Shown: positions 62,412 through 64,000 of the stretch, one piece after another
Position numbering within the stretch: the stretch's first letter is position 1
How the letters are laid out: the number at the start of each line of letters is the position of its first letter
Assembly: GCA_002077065.1 (NCBI GenBank)
Contig: NAJO01000002.1
Location: 248,001 to 312,000 of the forward strand
DNA from: Cryoendolithus antarcticus
Taxonomy: Eukaryota > Ascomycota > Dothideomycetes > Cladosporiales > Cladosporiaceae
Direction of reading: 5' to 3'
DNA: 64,000 nt
Translations under genes and position numbers: made by a program
The notes under the pieces: model-generated
The model's input: the letters and a program-made list of their open reading frames with translations, nothing else
What the model was told of the DNA's origin: nothing
Database searches by the model: none

Positions 62412-64000
62412 ATGTCGACAACACTGGACGGCGAGCCGCCATGTAAGCGAGCGAAGCACATGGCGAAGACGTGAGTGCTACTGGTCATATGTTCCCACCA
62501 ATAATTTACACCGAGACTGAATGCCTACTCCAGATGTGAGGCATGCCGAGCCAAGAAGAGCAAGTGCGACAGTGCTAGACCACGATGTGCCACATGCCAG
62601 CAGAGAGGTACGGTCTGTATACTAGTCACGTGCCTTGATGCGACTGACACGCGTCCGGTTTAGATCTGTCTTGCACATATAGAGAGAAGGGTCAGCCGGG
62701 CCTAAGACCCGGCTTCGGCAAAGCAGTCGAGACTCGCATCGACCAGCTTGAGAGGACCGTGAACGAGATCAAGCATAGCCTACAGACTGTGCTTGATCAC
62801 ATTCAGATTCAGCCCAACATGTCAGCATTTCCGGCAGGCGATCAGGGCTCGATTCGGCACGACGCTGGCAGCCGTGCGCCTCGAGGACCAAATGTCGAAT
62901 TACCAGATATGTTTTGGCCCACGCCAGGACTCGCTGGGGGAATGATCCCAAGCACCAGCGCGGCAGCCCTGGAAGATCTACATTCCCCTGCGACAGTGAT
63001 GTCGTCCCACATGCAGCCAGTGACCGGCCTACCACCCATTCCGGTCATTACAAAACTCGTGCATCTCTTCTTCGAACATGTTTATCCATGGTTTCCGATA
63101 TTCCATAGACCCAGCTTTGAAGCGATGATGTTCGAGCCAGGGCGAGAGATCCTGCTTCACGGAATTCTCACCACCTCATTCAGGTTTTGGATAGATGCAG
63201 CTCCATTAATCGAGCAGCGCAAGGCGTATGTCAAAACCGCCAGAGAGCGAATACTGCTCGCGACTATCGATGACTGCACGTTGCTGAGCGCTCAAGCTCT
63301 GGCTCTTGCGGCAGTCGATGCTCTAGGACAAGGCACAGGACCTCGCGCCTGGAACTCGATGTCATTATTGGCGACAGCCGCGAAGCACCTAGAGCTTTCT
63401 AAAAGCCAGTCACTGGAATTCACAGAGAGATCGACTCCCCTAGTCGCCAACGATCCGGATGACGATGGAGAGCTTTCAATTGTACAAGCAGAAGAGAGGA
63501 AGCGTCTGCTATGGGCAATTTGTAGCCTAGATCGTTTCTCGAGCGTCTCGCATGGACAGCCCGGAGGCATTGACATGAGAAACATCCGCCTGCCATATCC
63601 CAAATCGGACGATCAGTGGGAGCAGAACTCGCCTGATCGATGGTATCAAGCACCGACAGTGAAGTCTTCATTCCATGAAGCAGATACTGGCGCTTCGTAC
63701 GACGTATGGCACCACTACATCGATGCACTGGCATTTGTTGACCGTTCCAACCAATTCCTGATCCAACCGGTGAATCTGATGGTCTCTGTGCAGTGCCAAG
63801 AATGGCAAAGCAACTTTCGGAGACTTGACACTTCCCTCAGCAGTTGGTTCAACGCATTACCTGCGCAGGTGCGGGAACCGCAAACAATGTTCAGCCCGGC
63901 ATGGGTCATGCTGCAGGCGACAGTATACCTGTAAGTTACTATAACGACCGACCGGATGGTATTGCATGTATGCTGACAATATGAACCCCTCAGCATACGG
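62412..64000 (+). CDS. Zn2Cys6 transcription factor, 3' end beyond the window
   Basis: A fungal binuclear zinc-cluster regulator, incomplete at the right edge. Exons: 62412-62470, 62534-62607, 62664-63930 and 63994 onward. The cluster is spread over exons 2 and 3 and only becomes complete on splicing: CEACRAKKSKCDSARPRC then CATC..RDLSC, with spacing C2-6-6-2-6. It is followed by a basic linker and a dimerisation helix (VETRIDQLERTVNEIKHSLQ). The fungal-specific transcription factor domain begins near residue 150 (VHLFFEHVYPWFPIFHRPSF). The preferred targets of such dimers are inverted CGG triplets, exactly what both cluster promoters contain. It is the obvious candidate regulator of the four preceding genes; this is inferred from position and motif. 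Confidence 0.9.

Overview
The window reads as nuclear DNA of a filamentous ascomycete, most likely a Dothideomycete. Genes are dense and lie on both strands. Their introns are short (about 47-76 nt), with GT(A/G)AGT-type donors and CTRAC-type branch points. The proteins belong to fungal families: DUF3433, DUF1996, AA11 LPMO, a Zn2Cys6 regulator, fungal histidine acid phosphatase and Rad9/Crb2. I saw no transposon, rRNA, tRNA or CRISPR. The order assignment is inference from gene content.

Left third (1-23 kb). A secreted histidine acid phosphatase runs off the left edge. It is followed by a small secreted protein, a DUF1295/steroid-reductase-like membrane enzyme, a cytochrome P450 and the APC/C subunit Cdc23/Apc8. 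Next come three lineage-restricted genes: a TGxTP-repeat protein interrupted by one in-frame TAG, and two small proteins that look like tandem paralogs. After them lie an SDR, a GNAT, a DUF4048-like protein, TIM22, a GH10 xylanase and a BCS1-like AAA ATPase.

Middle (23-46 kb). A DUF1996 secreted protein is followed by ribosomal protein uL4, a very large DUF3433 membrane protein, an AA11 lytic polysaccharide monooxygenase with a second cysteine-rich module, and the calcineurin catalytic subunit. Two tandem CAP-domain genes without signal peptides follow. Their glycine/methionine/proline-rich tails are unusual, and the tail of the first copy has been frameshifted away. Then come an unrecognised 181-residue type II membrane protein and the purine enzyme FGAM synthase.

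Right third (46-64 kb). A four-motif multicopper oxidase has two GC-AG introns, a 12-nt exon and one apparent frameshift. It precedes a Rad9/Crb2-type checkpoint mediator with Tudor and BRCT domains.

The right end looks like a coordinated catabolic cluster: a sugar-porter MFS transporter (13 exons, including 5-nt and 10-nt microexons), a class II ketose-bisphosphate aldolase-like enzyme, a D-erythronate dehydrogenase (DenD)-like epimerase, a PhyH-type dioxygenase and a Zn2Cys6 regulator. The first four genes form two divergent pairs. Both shared promoters contain the same exact 18-mer, CGGTGCAATGATCTGCCG. This is CGG-N12-CCG, the layout expected of a dimeric Zn2Cys6 site. I regard this candidate sugar-acid (four-carbon aldonate) regulon, with its operator and adjacent regulator, as the most interesting system in the window. 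Its substrate and chemistry are inferred, not shown.
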